Part shown: piece by piece, positions 8,923 to 18,872 of the stretch
Layout: each line of letters starts with the position of its first letter
Numbering within the stretch: the stretch's first letter is position 1
Assembly: GCF_003391135.1 (NCBI RefSeq)
Contig: NZ_CP031455.1
Location: 6,246,001 to 6,310,000, forward strand
DNA: 64,000 bases
From: Streptoverticillium olivoreticuli subsp. olivoreticuli
GTDB lineage: Bacteria > Actinomycetota > Actinomycetes > Streptomycetales > Streptomycetaceae
Reading direction: 5' to 3'
Translations under genes and position numbers: made by a program
The notes under the pieces: model-generated
Databases searched by the model: none
The model's input: only the letters and a program-made list of their open reading frames with translations
What the model was told of the DNA's origin: nothing

Positions 8923-9054
8923 GCTCAATATCGTGCCCTGAGAGTGACCAAAAATGGGAACTGAGTAAAGCCTCGGTAAGTTGCCACACTGGGCCCTAGG
9001 ATCGCTGGGCCCTGATCGACAGCTCCACTCACAGCGAACTTCGAGGTGCGCACC

Positions 9055-11943
9055 TTGGCTTTCCAGATGCCGGACCGCGGCGGAGGCCCGACAGGGCCAC
9101 GGATCAGAGTCGGCCGCCCGTCCCGGCGGATCCGGACCCTGCTGATGACCTTGGGCGTACTGGCCGCGCTGGTCATGCTCTTTGTGATGTTCGCCGGGTT
9201 CTGGACGGACTGGCTCTGGTACCGCTCCGTGCGGTACTCCTCGGTCTTCACCACCACCCTCGGCACCAAGATCGGCCTCTTCGCCGTCTTCGGGGTGCTG
9301 ATGACCCTCGCGGTGGGGATCAACATCTGGCTGGCGCACCGGCTGCGGCCGCCGCTCAGCGCGATGTCGATGGAGCAGCAGAACCTCGACCGCTACCGGA
9401 TGAGCATCGCGCCGTACAAGAAATGGGCGCTGCTGGCGATCTCCACGCTCGTGGGGCTCGTGGCGGGCGCGTCCGCGGCCGGGCAGTGGCGCACCTGGCT
9501 CCTGTGGATCAACGGCGTGCCGTTCGGGCAGAAGGACCCGCAGTTCCACAAGGACATCTCCTTCTACACCTTCGACCTGCCGTGGTACCGCTTCCTGCTG
9601 AGCTTCGGCTTCGCCGCCGTCGTCCTCTCGCTGATCGCCGCCGCCCTGGTGCACTACCTCTACGGCGGGCTGCGGCTCACCAGCCCCGGCGGCCGGGCCA
9701 CTTCCGCCGCCACCGGGCACCTGTCCGTGCTGCTGGGCCTCTTCGTGGGCCTGAAGGCCATCGCGTACTGGCTGGACCGCTACGGCCTGGCGGTGAAGTC
9801 CAGCGGGCTGAAGTCGACCGACGGCTGGACCGGCCTGCGCTATGTCGACGCCAATGCCTATCTGCCGGCCAAGACGATTCTCTTCATCATCGCGCTGATC
9901 TGCGCCCTGCTGTTCTTCGCGACGCTGTGGCGCCGCACCTGGCAGCTGCCGGTCATCGGTTTCGGCCTGATGGTGCTCTCGGCGGTGCTGATCGGCGGGC
10001 TCTACCCGGCGATCGTGCAGAAGTTCCAGGTCCAGCCCAATGAGCAGGCCAAGGAAGCGCCGTACATCAAGAAGAACATCACGGCGACCCGCGAGGCCTA
10101 TGGCATCGACGGCACCGACGTGAAGGAGTACGCGGGCAAGAGCGATCCGAAGGACAAGGACAAGCTGCGGGCGGACGTGAACGCCACGGCCAGCCTGCGG
10201 CTCCTGGACCCCAATATCGTCTCGCCCACGTTCCAGCAGCAGCAACAGGTCCGTGGCTATTACCAGTTCCCGTCCACGCTCGACGTCGACCGCTACAAGA
10301 AGGACGGCAAGGAGCAGGACACAGTCATCGGTCTGCGCGAGCTGAACATCAAGGGGATTCCCGAGCGCAACTGGATCAACGACCACTTCAAATACACCCA
10401 CGGCTACGGCGCCATCACCGCGAAGGGCACGTCCATCACGAGTGAGGGCGAGCCGGACTTCACGGAGAAGAACCTGCCCACCGAGGGCGTGCTCGGGAAG
10501 TACGAGCAGCGGATCTACTACGGCGAGAAGACCACCCAGTATTCGATCGTGGGCGGTCCCCAGAAGGAGCTGGACTACTCCAGCGACCAGGGCGAGAAGA
10601 GCTACAGCTATCAGGGCAAGAGCGGTGTGAACCTCTCGAACCCCGTGAACCGCGCCGCTTACGCCGTGGCCTTCGGTGAGCCGAAGATGCTCTACGCGGG
10701 CGCCATCGGCGAGGGTTCGCGGATTCTCTACAACCGCACGCCCAAGGAGCGCGTCGAGGCGGTCGCCCCCTGGCTGACCATCGACGGCGACGCCTATCCG
10801 GCGGTCGTGGACGGCCGGATCCAGTGGATCGTGGACGCGTACACCACGACGAACGGCTATCCGTACGCCTCCCGCACCACGCTCGGTGACACCACGGCGG
10901 ACTCGCTGACGACCGGGCAGCGGGCGGTGGTGGCCCAGCAGAACCAGGTCAACTACATCCGCAATTCCGTCAAGGCGACCGTCGACGCCTATGACGGCAA
11001 GGTCAGCCTGTACCAGTGGGACACCAAGGACCCGGTGCTGAAGACCTGGATGAAGTCGTTCCCGGGCACGGTGAAGGCCAAGAGCGAGATCAGCCCCGCG
11101 CTGATGGACCACCTGCGCTATCCGCAGGACCTCTTCAAGGTGCAGCGCGAGCTGCTGACCCGCTATCACGTGACCGACCCGGGCACGTTCTACACGGGCA
11201 GCGAGCGCTGGCAGGTGCCGGACGACCCGACCACCAAGGAAGGCAACGCGGTACCGCCGTATTACCTGAGCATGAAGATGCCGGACCAGCAGAAGCAGAC
11301 CTTCTCGCTGACGACGACCTTCACGCCCAAGAGCCGGCCGAACCTCGGTGCCTTCATGGCCGTCGACGCCGATGCGAAGAGTCCGGACTACGGCGCCATC
11401 AGAGTGCTGAAACTGCCGTCGGAGACCACGGTCTGGGGTCCCCAGCAGGCGCAGAGCAAATTCAACAGTGACGCGGCGGTCGCCAACGCGATCAACATCT
11501 GGAAGAGGGGCGACTCCGAGGTCGAGTACGGCAATCTGCTGACCGTTCCCCTGGACGGCGGGCTGCTCTACGTCGAGCCGGTCTATCTCCGGGGCGCGGG
11601 CACGAATTACCCCCTGCTCAAGAAGGTCCTGGTGAACTACGGCGAGAAGATCGCCTTCAAGGACACCCTGGACGAGGCCCTCGACGAGGTCTTCGGCGGG
11701 AAGGTGCCGGACAACGGCACCAAGCAGCCGCCCGGGCAGCCCTCCGGACAGCCGCCCGCCAACCAGACGGTGAAGCAGGCCGTGAAGGACGCCCAGGACG
11801 CCTACGACGCCGGACAGAAGGCGCTCGGGGACAAGGACTGGGGCGCGTACGGCAAGGCCCAGAAGGACCTGAAGGACGCCCTCGACCGGATCGCCAAGGC
11901 GGAGTCCGGGAGCTCCGACAAGAGCGGCAAGCCGGGCAGCTGA
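9055..11943 (+). CDS. UPF0182 family large integral membrane protein
   Basis: About 962 residues. About seven membrane helices lie within the first 320 residues (for example LGVLAALVMLFVMFAG and the GFWTDWLWYRSV signature), followed by a large extracytoplasmic domain and an Ala/Lys/Asp-rich helical tail. Length and the segment VQKFQVQPNEQ are typical of UPF0182. A TTG start at 9055 was chosen because GAGGTG ends six bases before it and MAFQMPDRGG matches relatives; GTG 9046 would lie inside that ribosome site. Function unknown. Confidence 0.88.
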   Translation: MAFQMPDRGGGPTGPRIRVGRPSRRIRTLLMTLGVLAALVMLFVMFAGFWTDWLWYRSVRYSSVFTTTLGTKIGLFAVFGVLMTLAVGINIWLAHRLRPPLSAMSMEQQNLDRYRMSIAPYKKWALLAISTLVGLVAGASAAGQWRTWLLWINGVPFGQKDPQFHKDISFYTFDLPWYRFLLSFGFAAVVLSLIAAALVHYLYGGLRLTSPGGRATSAATGHLSVLLGLFVGLKAIAYWLDRYGLAVKSSGLKSTDGWTGLRYVDANAYLPAKTILFIIALICALLFFATLWRRTWQLPVIGFGLMVLSAVLIGGLYPAIVQKFQVQPNEQAKEAPYIKKNITATREAYGIDGTDVKEYAGKSDPKDKDKLRADVNATASLRLLDPNIVSPTFQQQQQVRGYYQFPSTLDVDRYKKDGKEQDTVIGLRELNIKGIPERNWINDHFKYTHGYGAITAKGTSITSEGEPDFTEKNLPTEGVLGKYEQRIYYGEKTTQYSIVGGPQKELDYSSDQGEKSYSYQGKSGVNLSNPVNRAAYAVAFGEPKMLYAGAIGEGSRILYNRTPKERVEAVAPWLTIDGDAYPAVVDGRIQWIVDAYTTTNGYPYASRTTLGDTTADSLTTGQRAVVAQQNQVNYIRNSVKATVDAYDGKVSLYQWDTKDPVLKTWMKSFPGTVKAKSEISPALMDHLRYPQDLFKVQRELLTRYHVTDPGTFYTGSERWQVPDDPTTKEGNAVPPYYLSMKMPDQQKQTFSLTTTFTPKSRPNLGAFMAVDADAKSPDYGAIRVLKLPSETTVWGPQQAQSKFNSDAAVANAINIWKRGDSEVEYGNLLTVPLDGGLLYVEPVYLRGAGTNYPLLKKVLVNYGEKIAFKDTLDEALDEVFGGKVPDNGTKQPPGQPSGQPPANQTVKQAVKDAQDAYDAGQKALGDKDWGAYGKAQKDLKDALDRIAKAESGSSDKSGKPGS

Positions 11944-11997
11944 CACCCATTCGGGAGATCTGCCCCGCGCCGTCGTGGTACGGTTGTCACACAACGG

Positions 11998-12071
11998 CGC
12001 GGGGTGGAGCAGCTCGGTAGCTCGCTGGGCTCATAACCCAGAGGTCGCAGGTTCAAATCCTGTCCCCGCTA
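11998..12071 (+). tRNA. Initiator tRNA-fMet (CAT)
   Basis: A 74-nt cloverleaf with CAT anticodon in CTCATAA, three consecutive G-C pairs closing the anticodon stem (CTGGG/CCCAG), and an unpaired first base (C1 opposite T72), the marks of an initiator tRNA. The CCA end is not encoded. A second identical copy lies at 14308. Confidence 0.95.
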
Positions 12072-12080
12072 CTCAAAGAC

Positions 12081-12110
12081 AAGGCCCGGAGTCCTCGGAC
12101 TCCGGGCCTT
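12081..12110 (+). terminator. tRNA terminator hairpin
   Basis: AAGGCCCGGAGTCC and its complement separated by TC, nine bases after the tRNA, followed by TCTCTG. Confidence 0.8.
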
Positions 12111-12305
12111 CTCTGTGCCCGGACCCGGGCGGTCGGTCGTACCGCAAGGTGTCCGGGAGGGCGCGGTGTGTGCGGGTTGTGTGCGGGGCTTCTGTGGAGA
12201 GTTTGGAGCCCCGTCGTGTCGGGAAGTCGGGAAGTCGACAAAACGCTGAAGTGACCTCACTGGCTGCGGCATACCAGGTGTACGCGGGTTGCGGGTGGTG
12301 CGACG

Positions 12306-14192
12306 ATGGGGCTTATGGGGGACAGGACGAGGCTGTGGGAGACACGTCGGCTTGTAGAGGCTCCCGGTGACGGGAGCGAACAGGATCTGACGGCGTACGG
12401 GCCGGAGGCGGCGGCGACCGCCGACGCGGGCGACCCCGCCGACCTCGAGTTGGAGACCGCGCGCCGCCGGGCCGCGGAGACCGGCGACCCGGCCGCCCTG
12501 AGCATGCTCGGCGCGCTCCTGCTGCGCCGTGGCGACCTCGACGGCGCCGAGCGTCACCTGCGGGCCGCCACCGCCGACGGGGACCGCTCCGCCGCCAACA
12601 ACCTCGGCGTGCTGCTGCACCAGCGCGGCTACGGCGACGAGGCCGCGAGCTGGTGGCGGATCGCCGCCGTGGCCGGCTCCGCCGCCGCCGCGCACGCGCT
12701 CGGCCGCTACCACCGTGAGCGCGGCGACGAGCCCGCCGCCGAGTACTGGCTGCGCCAATCGGCTGAATCCGGGCACGCGCTCGGGGCCTATGCCCTCGCC
12801 GACCTCCTGGAGCACCGCAGCGACGTCGGCGCCGAGCGCTGGTTCCGGGCCGCCGCCGAGCGCGGGCACCGCGAGGCCGCGTACCGCCTGGCCCGCATCC
12901 TGGACGGCCGGGCGCCCCGCGCCCGCTCCGGCGGGCTCGCGGGCGGCCTCGGCCCCGGCGGTGTGGAGACCTCCGTCCGCGAGCTGCGCGCCGCCGCCGC
13001 GGACGGCCGCGACGGAGGCCCGGCCCGCGAGGCCGAGCAGTGGTACCGGCAGGCCGCCGCGCGCGGCCACCGCCGCGCCGCCCTGCACCTCGGCACGCTG
13101 CTGGAGGGGCGCGGCGAGACCCAGGAGGCCGCGCGCTGGTATCTGACGTCCGCCAAGGACGGCGAGTCGCGTGCCGCGTGCGCGCTCGGCTTCCTGCTGC
13201 GCGACGCCGGTGACTCCGAGAGCGCGGCCGTCTGGTGGCGCCGCGCGGCCCAGGACGGCGACGGCAACGCCGCCAACGCCCTGGGCGCCATGCACGCGGA
13301 CCGCGGCGAGTCCGGCGAGGCCGAGCGCTGGTACCGCACGGCGCTCGACCACGGCGACGTCAACGGCGCGTACAACCTCGGGCTGCTCTGCGCCGAGCAG
13401 GGCCGCACCGCCCAGGCCGAGCAGTGGTACCGCCGCGCCGCCTACGCCGGGCACCGCGAGGCGGCCAACGCGCTGGCCGTGCTGCTGCTCCAGGGCGGCG
13501 ACGCGGCCGGGGCCGAACCGTGGTTCTCCAAGGCGGCCGAGGCCGGCAGCGTCGACGCCGCGTTCAACCTGGGCATCCTCTACGCCGGGCGCGGCGAGGA
13601 GCGCATGGCCCTCCAGTGGTACGAGCGGGCGGCCACCGCCGGGCACACCGAAGCGGCCCTCCAGGTCGCCATCGCCCTCCTGCGGGACGGCGACGAGGAG
13701 GCCGCCGAGCGGCACCTGAGGGTCGCCGTCCGCGGTGGCAGCTCCGAGGCCGCCTTCCGGCTGGGCGCGCTCCTCGACCGCGACGACCACGCGCACGAGG
13801 AGTGCGAGGAGTGGTACGGGCGGGCCGCCCGGCAGGGTCACCGGCGCGCCCAGGTGCGGCTCGGCATGCTCGTCGCCGAGCGGGGCGACGTGGTCGAGGC
13901 CGCGCACTGGTACCGCGAGGCGGCCGAGGCCGGCAGCCGCAACGGCGCCTTCAACCTCGGGCTGCTGCTCGCCCGGGAGGGCAGCGAACCGGAAGCGGCG
14001 CTCTGGTGGGCGCGGGCGGCGGAGGCCGGGCACGGGCGCGCCGCGCTGCGGCTCGCCCTGCTGGCGGCGCGGCGGGGCGACCTGACCGAAGGGCGGCACT
14101 GGTGCGACTGCGCCGTGCAGCTGGGCCCCGCGGAGGTCTCGGAGCGGGCCGCGCGCTTGCGGGACGCGCTCCAGCAGGAGCTGAGCGCTTAG
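12306..14192 (+). CDS. Sel1/TPR-repeat protein
   Basis: A 628-residue protein consisting of about a dozen Sel1-like repeats of 33-36 residues (patterns such as AExWYRxAAxxGHxxAAxxLGxLLxxRG) over residues about 40-620. Such helical solenoids are protein-protein interaction scaffolds; the partner is unknown. There is no signal peptide. ATG 12306 is supported by GGGTGG seven bases upstream; ATG 12315 is an alternative. It sits between two identical initiator tRNA genes, an arrangement I recall from other Streptomyces. Confidence 0.85.
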   Translation: MGLMGDRTRLWETRRLVEAPGDGSEQDLTAYGPEAAATADAGDPADLELETARRRAAETGDPAALSMLGALLLRRGDLDGAERHLRAATADGDRSAANNLGVLLHQRGYGDEAASWWRIAAVAGSAAAAHALGRYHRERGDEPAAEYWLRQSAESGHALGAYALADLLEHRSDVGAERWFRAAAERGHREAAYRLARILDGRAPRARSGGLAGGLGPGGVETSVRELRAAAADGRDGGPAREAEQWYRQAAARGHRRAALHLGTLLEGRGETQEAARWYLTSAKDGESRAACALGFLLRDAGDSESAAVWWRRAAQDGDGNAANALGAMHADRGESGEAERWYRTALDHGDVNGAYNLGLLCAEQGRTAQAEQWYRRAAYAGHREAANALAVLLLQGGDAAGAEPWFSKAAEAGSVDAAFNLGILYAGRGEERMALQWYERAATAGHTEAALQVAIALLRDGDEEAAERHLRVAVRGGSSEAAFRLGALLDRDDHAHEECEEWYGRAARQGHRRAQVRLGMLVAERGDVVEAAHWYREAAEAGSRNGAFNLGLLLAREGSEPEAALWWARAAEAGHGRAALRLALLAARRGDLTEGRHWCDCAVQLGPAEVSERAARLRDALQQELSA

Positions 14193-14266
14193 GGTTCGCG
14201 GCTGCGGGGTGCGCTCTGTGGCGCCTCCGCGGCCGCAAGGTCCCCGTACGGGGGCGGCAGAGCCGT

Positions 14267-14296
14267 TTGCTTCTCGTGGGCCGAGCGGGTTAAGGT
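14267..14296 (+). promoter_or_regulatory. Probable promoter of the second initiator tRNA
   Basis: TTGCTT (14267-14272), 18-base spacer, TAAGGT (14291-14296), 11 nt before the tRNA 5' end. Confidence 0.5.
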
Positions 14297-14307
14297 TGGT
14301 TTACCGA

Positions 14308-14381
14308 CGCGGGGTGGAGCAGCTCGGTAGCTCGCTGGGCTCATAACCCAGAGGTCGCAGGTTCAAATCCTGTCCCCGCTA
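14308..14381 (+). tRNA. Initiator tRNA-fMet (CAT), second identical copy
   Basis: Identical over all 74 positions to the copy at 11998, including CAT anticodon, GGG/CCC anticodon-stem pairs and C1 opposite T72. The flanks differ except for a similar terminator. Confidence 0.95.
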
Positions 14382-14392
14382 CTCAAGTGCTC

Positions 14393-14419
14393 AGGCCCGG
14401 ATCCTCAGGATCCGGGCCT
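14393..14419 (+). terminator. tRNA terminator hairpin
   Basis: AGGCCCGGATCCT, C, and the complementary arm, followed by TTTGTC. It resembles the terminator of the first tRNA copy. Confidence 0.75.
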
Positions 14420-14460
14420 TTGTCGTGCTCGGCCGGACCCGCCGGCCCGGCCGCGCTCGC

Positions 14461-14874
14461 TCACGACGCGCAGTTCGGGCAGATGCCGCGGTAGGTGACC
14501 TCGACCGCCGCGACCTGGAAGCCGAAGCGCTCCTCCGCCGGGAGCTCCGCGAGCAGGTCGCCGGAGGGGTGGACGTCGCGGATCGTGCCGCACCGGGAGC
14601 ACACCAGGTGCTGGTGCGCGTGGTGGGCGTTCGGGTCGTAGCGCTTGGCGCGGCCGTCCGTGCTCACTTCCAGGACCTCGCCCAGGGAGACCAGCTCCCC
14701 GAGGGTGTTGTACACCGTCGCACGCGAGATCTCCGGCAGCAGGTGCGCCGCCTTGGCGTGCACCTCGTCCGCCGTGTAGTGCACGTGGTCCCCGTCGAGG
14801 ACCTCGGCGACGACGCGTCGCTGCGCGGTCAGCCGCCAGCCGCGTCCCCGGAGCCGTTCCAGCAGGTCACTCAT
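14461..14874 (-). CDS. Fur-family peroxide-type regulator (CatR/PerR-like)
   Basis: A 137-residue Fur family regulator. It has an N-terminal winged helix (RLTAQRRVVAEVL; recognition helix RATVYNTLGELV), the HHAHQHLVCSRCG metal site and a C-terminal CPNC, giving two CxxC pairs for structural zinc. Its position divergent from a catalase fits CatR of S. coelicolor, a peroxide-sensing repressor of catA. The ATG at 14874 follows AGGTG; a GTG at 14883 would overlap that site. A 15-bp 7-1-7 palindrome abuts the ribosome site and another lies in the catalase promoter, suggesting auto- and cross-regulation. Confidence 0.9.
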   Translation of the reverse strand: MSDLLERLRGRGWRLTAQRRVVAEVLDGDHVHYTADEVHAKAAHLLPEISRATVYNTLGELVSLGEVLEVSTDGRAKRYDPNAHHAHQHLVCSRCGTIRDVHPSGDLLAELPAEERFGFQVAAVEVTYRGICPNCAS

Positions 14875-14883
14875 GCCATTCAC

Positions 14884-14898
14884 CTATCAGTCAGATAG
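14884..14898. promoter_or_regulatory. Candidate Fur/CatR box at the regulator gene
   Basis: CTATCAGTCAGATAG is a 7-1-7 inverted repeat with 6 of 7 arm positions matched (7 of 8 when the flanking C and G are counted). It touches the ribosome site of the Fur-family gene. Confidence 0.55.
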
Positions 14899-14957
14899 GA
14901 CCAGCGTAGCAGCGGCCCTCGTCCATCCCTGGATCGGATATCGCCATGGGATCCATC

Positions 14958-14985
14958 TTGACTTAGACAGAGTCCAATGTAGGAT
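14958..14985 (+). promoter_or_regulatory. Catalase promoter with embedded Fur-type box
   Basis: TTGACT (14958-14963), 16-base spacer, TAGGAT (14980-14985). Between the hexamers lies TTAGACAGAGTCCAA (14963-14977), a 15-bp 7-1-7 element with 5 of 7 arm matches, where a bound repressor would block RNA polymerase. Confidence 0.6.
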
Positions 14986-15033
14986 CGATCTCGGCGCAGG
15001 CCAAGGTGGCAGGACGATCAGACGGAGGCGAAC

Positions 15034-16509
<1,476 letters not shown>

Positions 16510-16586
16510 CCCCGAAGGCCGGCTGATCCGCCGTCAGCGGCGGTGAACCGGCCGGGGGTTGTCCCACCAGTGGCTTGCCGTGAGAA

Positions 16587-16625
16587 CCGGAGAGGCCGGA
16601 CGCCAAAGGGCTCCGGCCTCTCCGG
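16587..16625. terminator. Terminator between catalase and CBS genes
   Basis: CCGGAGAGGCCGGA, 11-base loop, and its perfect complement: a 14-bp stem between convergent genes. Confidence 0.7.
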
Positions 16626-16652
16626 CTGTTCCGTCCCGGGCCCGGCGGCCGG

Positions 16653-17054
16653 TCAGAACGACAGCGCGCCCGCCCGGGTCCGCGCGGGCGCCCAGCAGCG
16701 GATGATGTCGCGCACCGACACCACGCCGACCGGGCCGTGCCCGTCGAGGACGATCAGGTGCCGGAAGCCGCCGCGCGACATGGCGGACGCGGCCTCGTCC
16801 AGCGTCCACTCGGGTGCGGCGAAGACGACGTCGGTGGTGGTGTGGGCGTGGGCGGTCTCGCGGTCCGGGTCCTGGCCCGCGCCGACGGAGTTGAGGATGT
16901 CGCGCTCGGTGATGATGCCGATCCCGCAGGTGTCGGGGTCGAGCACGACTGCTGCGCCGATCCTGCGCGCGGACATCAGCCGCGCGGCCTGCCGAAGGGT
17001 GTGCGCGGGGCCGATGGTGAGGACCACCGTGCTCATGGCGTCGCGGACGAGCAT
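16653..17054 (-). CDS. Two-CBS-domain protein
   Basis: A 133-residue protein with two CBS motifs: residues about 1-60 (MLVRDAMSTVV, GIGIITERDIL) and about 70-125 (DEAASAMSRGGFRHLIVLD, GVVSVRDIIR). Stand-alone CBS pairs bind adenosyl nucleotides and sense energy state. The ATG at 17054 was chosen over a longer frame because GGAGG precedes it and the family begins MLVRDAM. A promoter is not evident in the 216-nt gap up to hisN. Confidence 0.85.
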   Translation of the reverse strand: MLVRDAMSTVVLTIGPAHTLRQAARLMSARRIGAAVVLDPDTCGIGIITERDILNSVGAGQDPDRETAHAHTTTDVVFAAPEWTLDEAASAMSRGGFRHLIVLDGHGPVGVVSVRDIIRCWAPARTRAGALSF

Positions 17055-17270
17055 GGTCGGAGCCACCTCCTTGGCGACTGTGAACTCCGGTGCGAACTCC
17101 GGGAAGGAATTCACAAGTTCACAAGCGTGGGGCCCCTCATCGTCACATGTCCGCGCGGACACAACAAGAGGCGCGTGGAGCCGGAATTCCGCTTCTTCCC
17201 GCTCCCGCGCCCATGTTTGAACCGGGAGCGCGCGCCAAGGACAGAAGCGGGCGCGCCCCCGAGGACGGGC

Positions 17271-18065
17271 CTACGTGCGCAGATAGCCCAGCAGCTCGTC
17301 GTGCAGCAGCCCGTTCGACGCCGCGGCGTCACCGCTGTGCGGCCCCGGCCGGCCGTCCAGGCCGGTGAAGCGGCCGCCCGCCTCCTCGACGATGACCACG
17401 TTCGCCGCCATGTCCCACAGGGACAGCTCCGGCTCCGCGCAGATGTCCACCGAGCCCTCGGCCACCATCATGTAAGGCCAGAAGTCGCCGTAGCCGCGCG
17501 TCCGCCAGCAGTCCCGCGTCAGGTCCAGGAAGCCGGGCAGCAGGCCGCGCTCCTCCCAGCCGGTCAGCGAGGAGTACGCGAACGACGCGTCCTCGATCCG
17601 GCCGACCCGCGACACCTGCAGGCGGCTCGCCGAGAGCAGGCTGCGCCCGGTGAAGGCGCCCGAGCCCTTCGCGGCCCACCAGCGGCGGCCCAGCGCGGGC
17701 GCCGACACCACCCCGACGACCGGCTCGAAGCCGCCCTCGACCTGCACCATCAGGGAGATCAGGGTGGCCCAGACGGGCACCCCGCGCACATAGTTCTTGG
17801 TGCCGTCGATGGGGTCGATCACCCAGCGGCGCGGGCCCGTGCCCTCGGCGCCGAACTCCTCGCCCAGCACGGCGTCCCGCGGCCGCGCGCGCTGGAGATG
17901 GCCGCGGATCAGCTCCTCGGCGGCCTTGTCCGCCTCGCTCACCGGAGTCATGTCCGGTTTCGTCTCGACCTTCAGGTCGAGGGCCTTGAACCGGTCCATG
18001 GTCGCCGCGTCGGCGGCGTCCGCCAGGACGTGGGCCAGGCGCAGATCATCGTGGTAGTCGGACAT
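17271..18065 (-). CDS. hisN: Histidinol-phosphatase, inositol-monophosphatase type (HisN)
   Basis: A 264-residue enzyme of the IMPase superfamily that dephosphorylates L-histidinol phosphate, the penultimate step of histidine synthesis in actinobacteria. Metal-site motifs: GEEFG, WVIDPIDGTKNYVRG and the C-terminal ELSLWDMAAN. The HisN assignment over generic IMPase rests on the VPVWATLISL and YMMVAEGSVDIC segments and on genomic position near a TetR gene, as I recall it in S. coelicolor. Confidence 0.88.
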   Translation of the reverse strand: MSDYHDDLRLAHVLADAADAATMDRFKALDLKVETKPDMTPVSEADKAAEELIRGHLQRARPRDAVLGEEFGAEGTGPRRWVIDPIDGTKNYVRGVPVWATLISLMVQVEGGFEPVVGVVSAPALGRRWWAAKGSGAFTGRSLLSASRLQVSRVGRIEDASFAYSSLTGWEERGLLPGFLDLTRDCWRTRGYGDFWPYMMVAEGSVDICAEPELSLWDMAANVVIVEEAGGRFTGLDGRPGPHSGDAAASNGLLHDELLGYLRT

Positions 18066-18191
18066 GGCTGAACAGTACCTGTGGGTGCCCTCAGGACACC
18101 GGCGGCCCGCCCGGGGCTCTTGACACCGTCCGGTCGCACGTCAATTCTGTGCCCACTACCGCCGTGCGGCCGCACGGCCGGGGAGGCGACG

Positions 18192-18872
18192 ATGCCCGCG
18201 GCACGAGAGCTCCTGCTGGACGCGGCCTACGCGGCGCTCGACAGACGGCCCTGGAACGGGGTCCGGATGGTCGACGTCGCGGCCGCGGCCGGGGTGTCCC
18301 GGCAGACGCTCTACAACGAGTTCGGCAGCAAGGCCGGCCTGGCGCGCGCCCTGGTGCGCCGCGAGGCGGACGCCCTGCTGGCCGGTGTGGAGCGCACCCT
18401 CGCGGACGCGGGGGACTGTGCCGACGCCGGTGACCGCTGCGCCGCGGCGACCGGCTGGATCCTGCGCGCGGCCCGCACCAACCCCCTCGTGCGGGCCGCG
18501 CTGACCGGCTGCCGCGGCGACCGGCTCCCGGCCGTCGCGGCGCCCGCCGTGCCCGCACCGCGCGGCCCGTCCGGACCCGCCCCGGCGCGCGGCACCCCCA
18601 CGCCCTGGGCGCTGGCCGACGGCATCCGCGACCGTACGGCCCGCGCGGTCACGGCGGACCTGCGGCGGGCGGGGCCGGAGCCCGCCGCGGACGCGGTGCT
18701 GTGGGCCTGCGAGGCGGCCGTCCGGCTGACGCTGTCCTATGTGCTCGCCCCGGCCGTGTCGTACGAGGAGGCGGCCGGACAAGTCGCCCGTCTGGTCCGC
18801 GCCCTTCTGAGCTACGAGGAGGGCGACGCGGAGGACGGGGCGGACACCGCGGAGGGCGACCGCATTATTTGA
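18192..18872 (+). CDS. TetR/AcrR family transcriptional regulator
   Basis: A 226-residue regulator. The N-terminal HTH spans residues about 5-50 (MVDVAAAAGVSRQTLYNEFGSKAGLA), followed by a ligand-binding domain with an Ala/Pro-rich insertion. ATG 18192 has GGGAGG six bases before it. It is divergent from hisN. Its last 8 nt overlap the stop of the convergent ABC substrate-binding gene. The target is unknown; the neighbouring ABC importer is one candidate. Confidence 0.88.
   Translation: MPAARELLLDAAYAALDRRPWNGVRMVDVAAAAGVSRQTLYNEFGSKAGLARALVRREADALLAGVERTLADAGDCADAGDRCAAATGWILRAARTNPLVRAALTGCRGDRLPAVAAPAVPAPRGPSGPAPARGTPTPWALADGIRDRTARAVTADLRRAGPEPAADAVLWACEAAVRLTLSYVLAPAVSYEEAAGQVARLVRALLSYEEGDAEDGADTAEGDRII

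Noticed and set aside
8332..11994. Open minus-strand frame of 1220 codons
   Set aside because: Only the first-transcribed-last part (8332-8922) is a gene; the rest is the antisense shadow of the UPF0182 gene, whose membrane helices and family motifs are clear on the plus strand.
12111..12305. Small gene between the first tRNA and the Sel1 gene
   Set aside because: Short frames exist but none has a ribosome site together with coding-like codon use.
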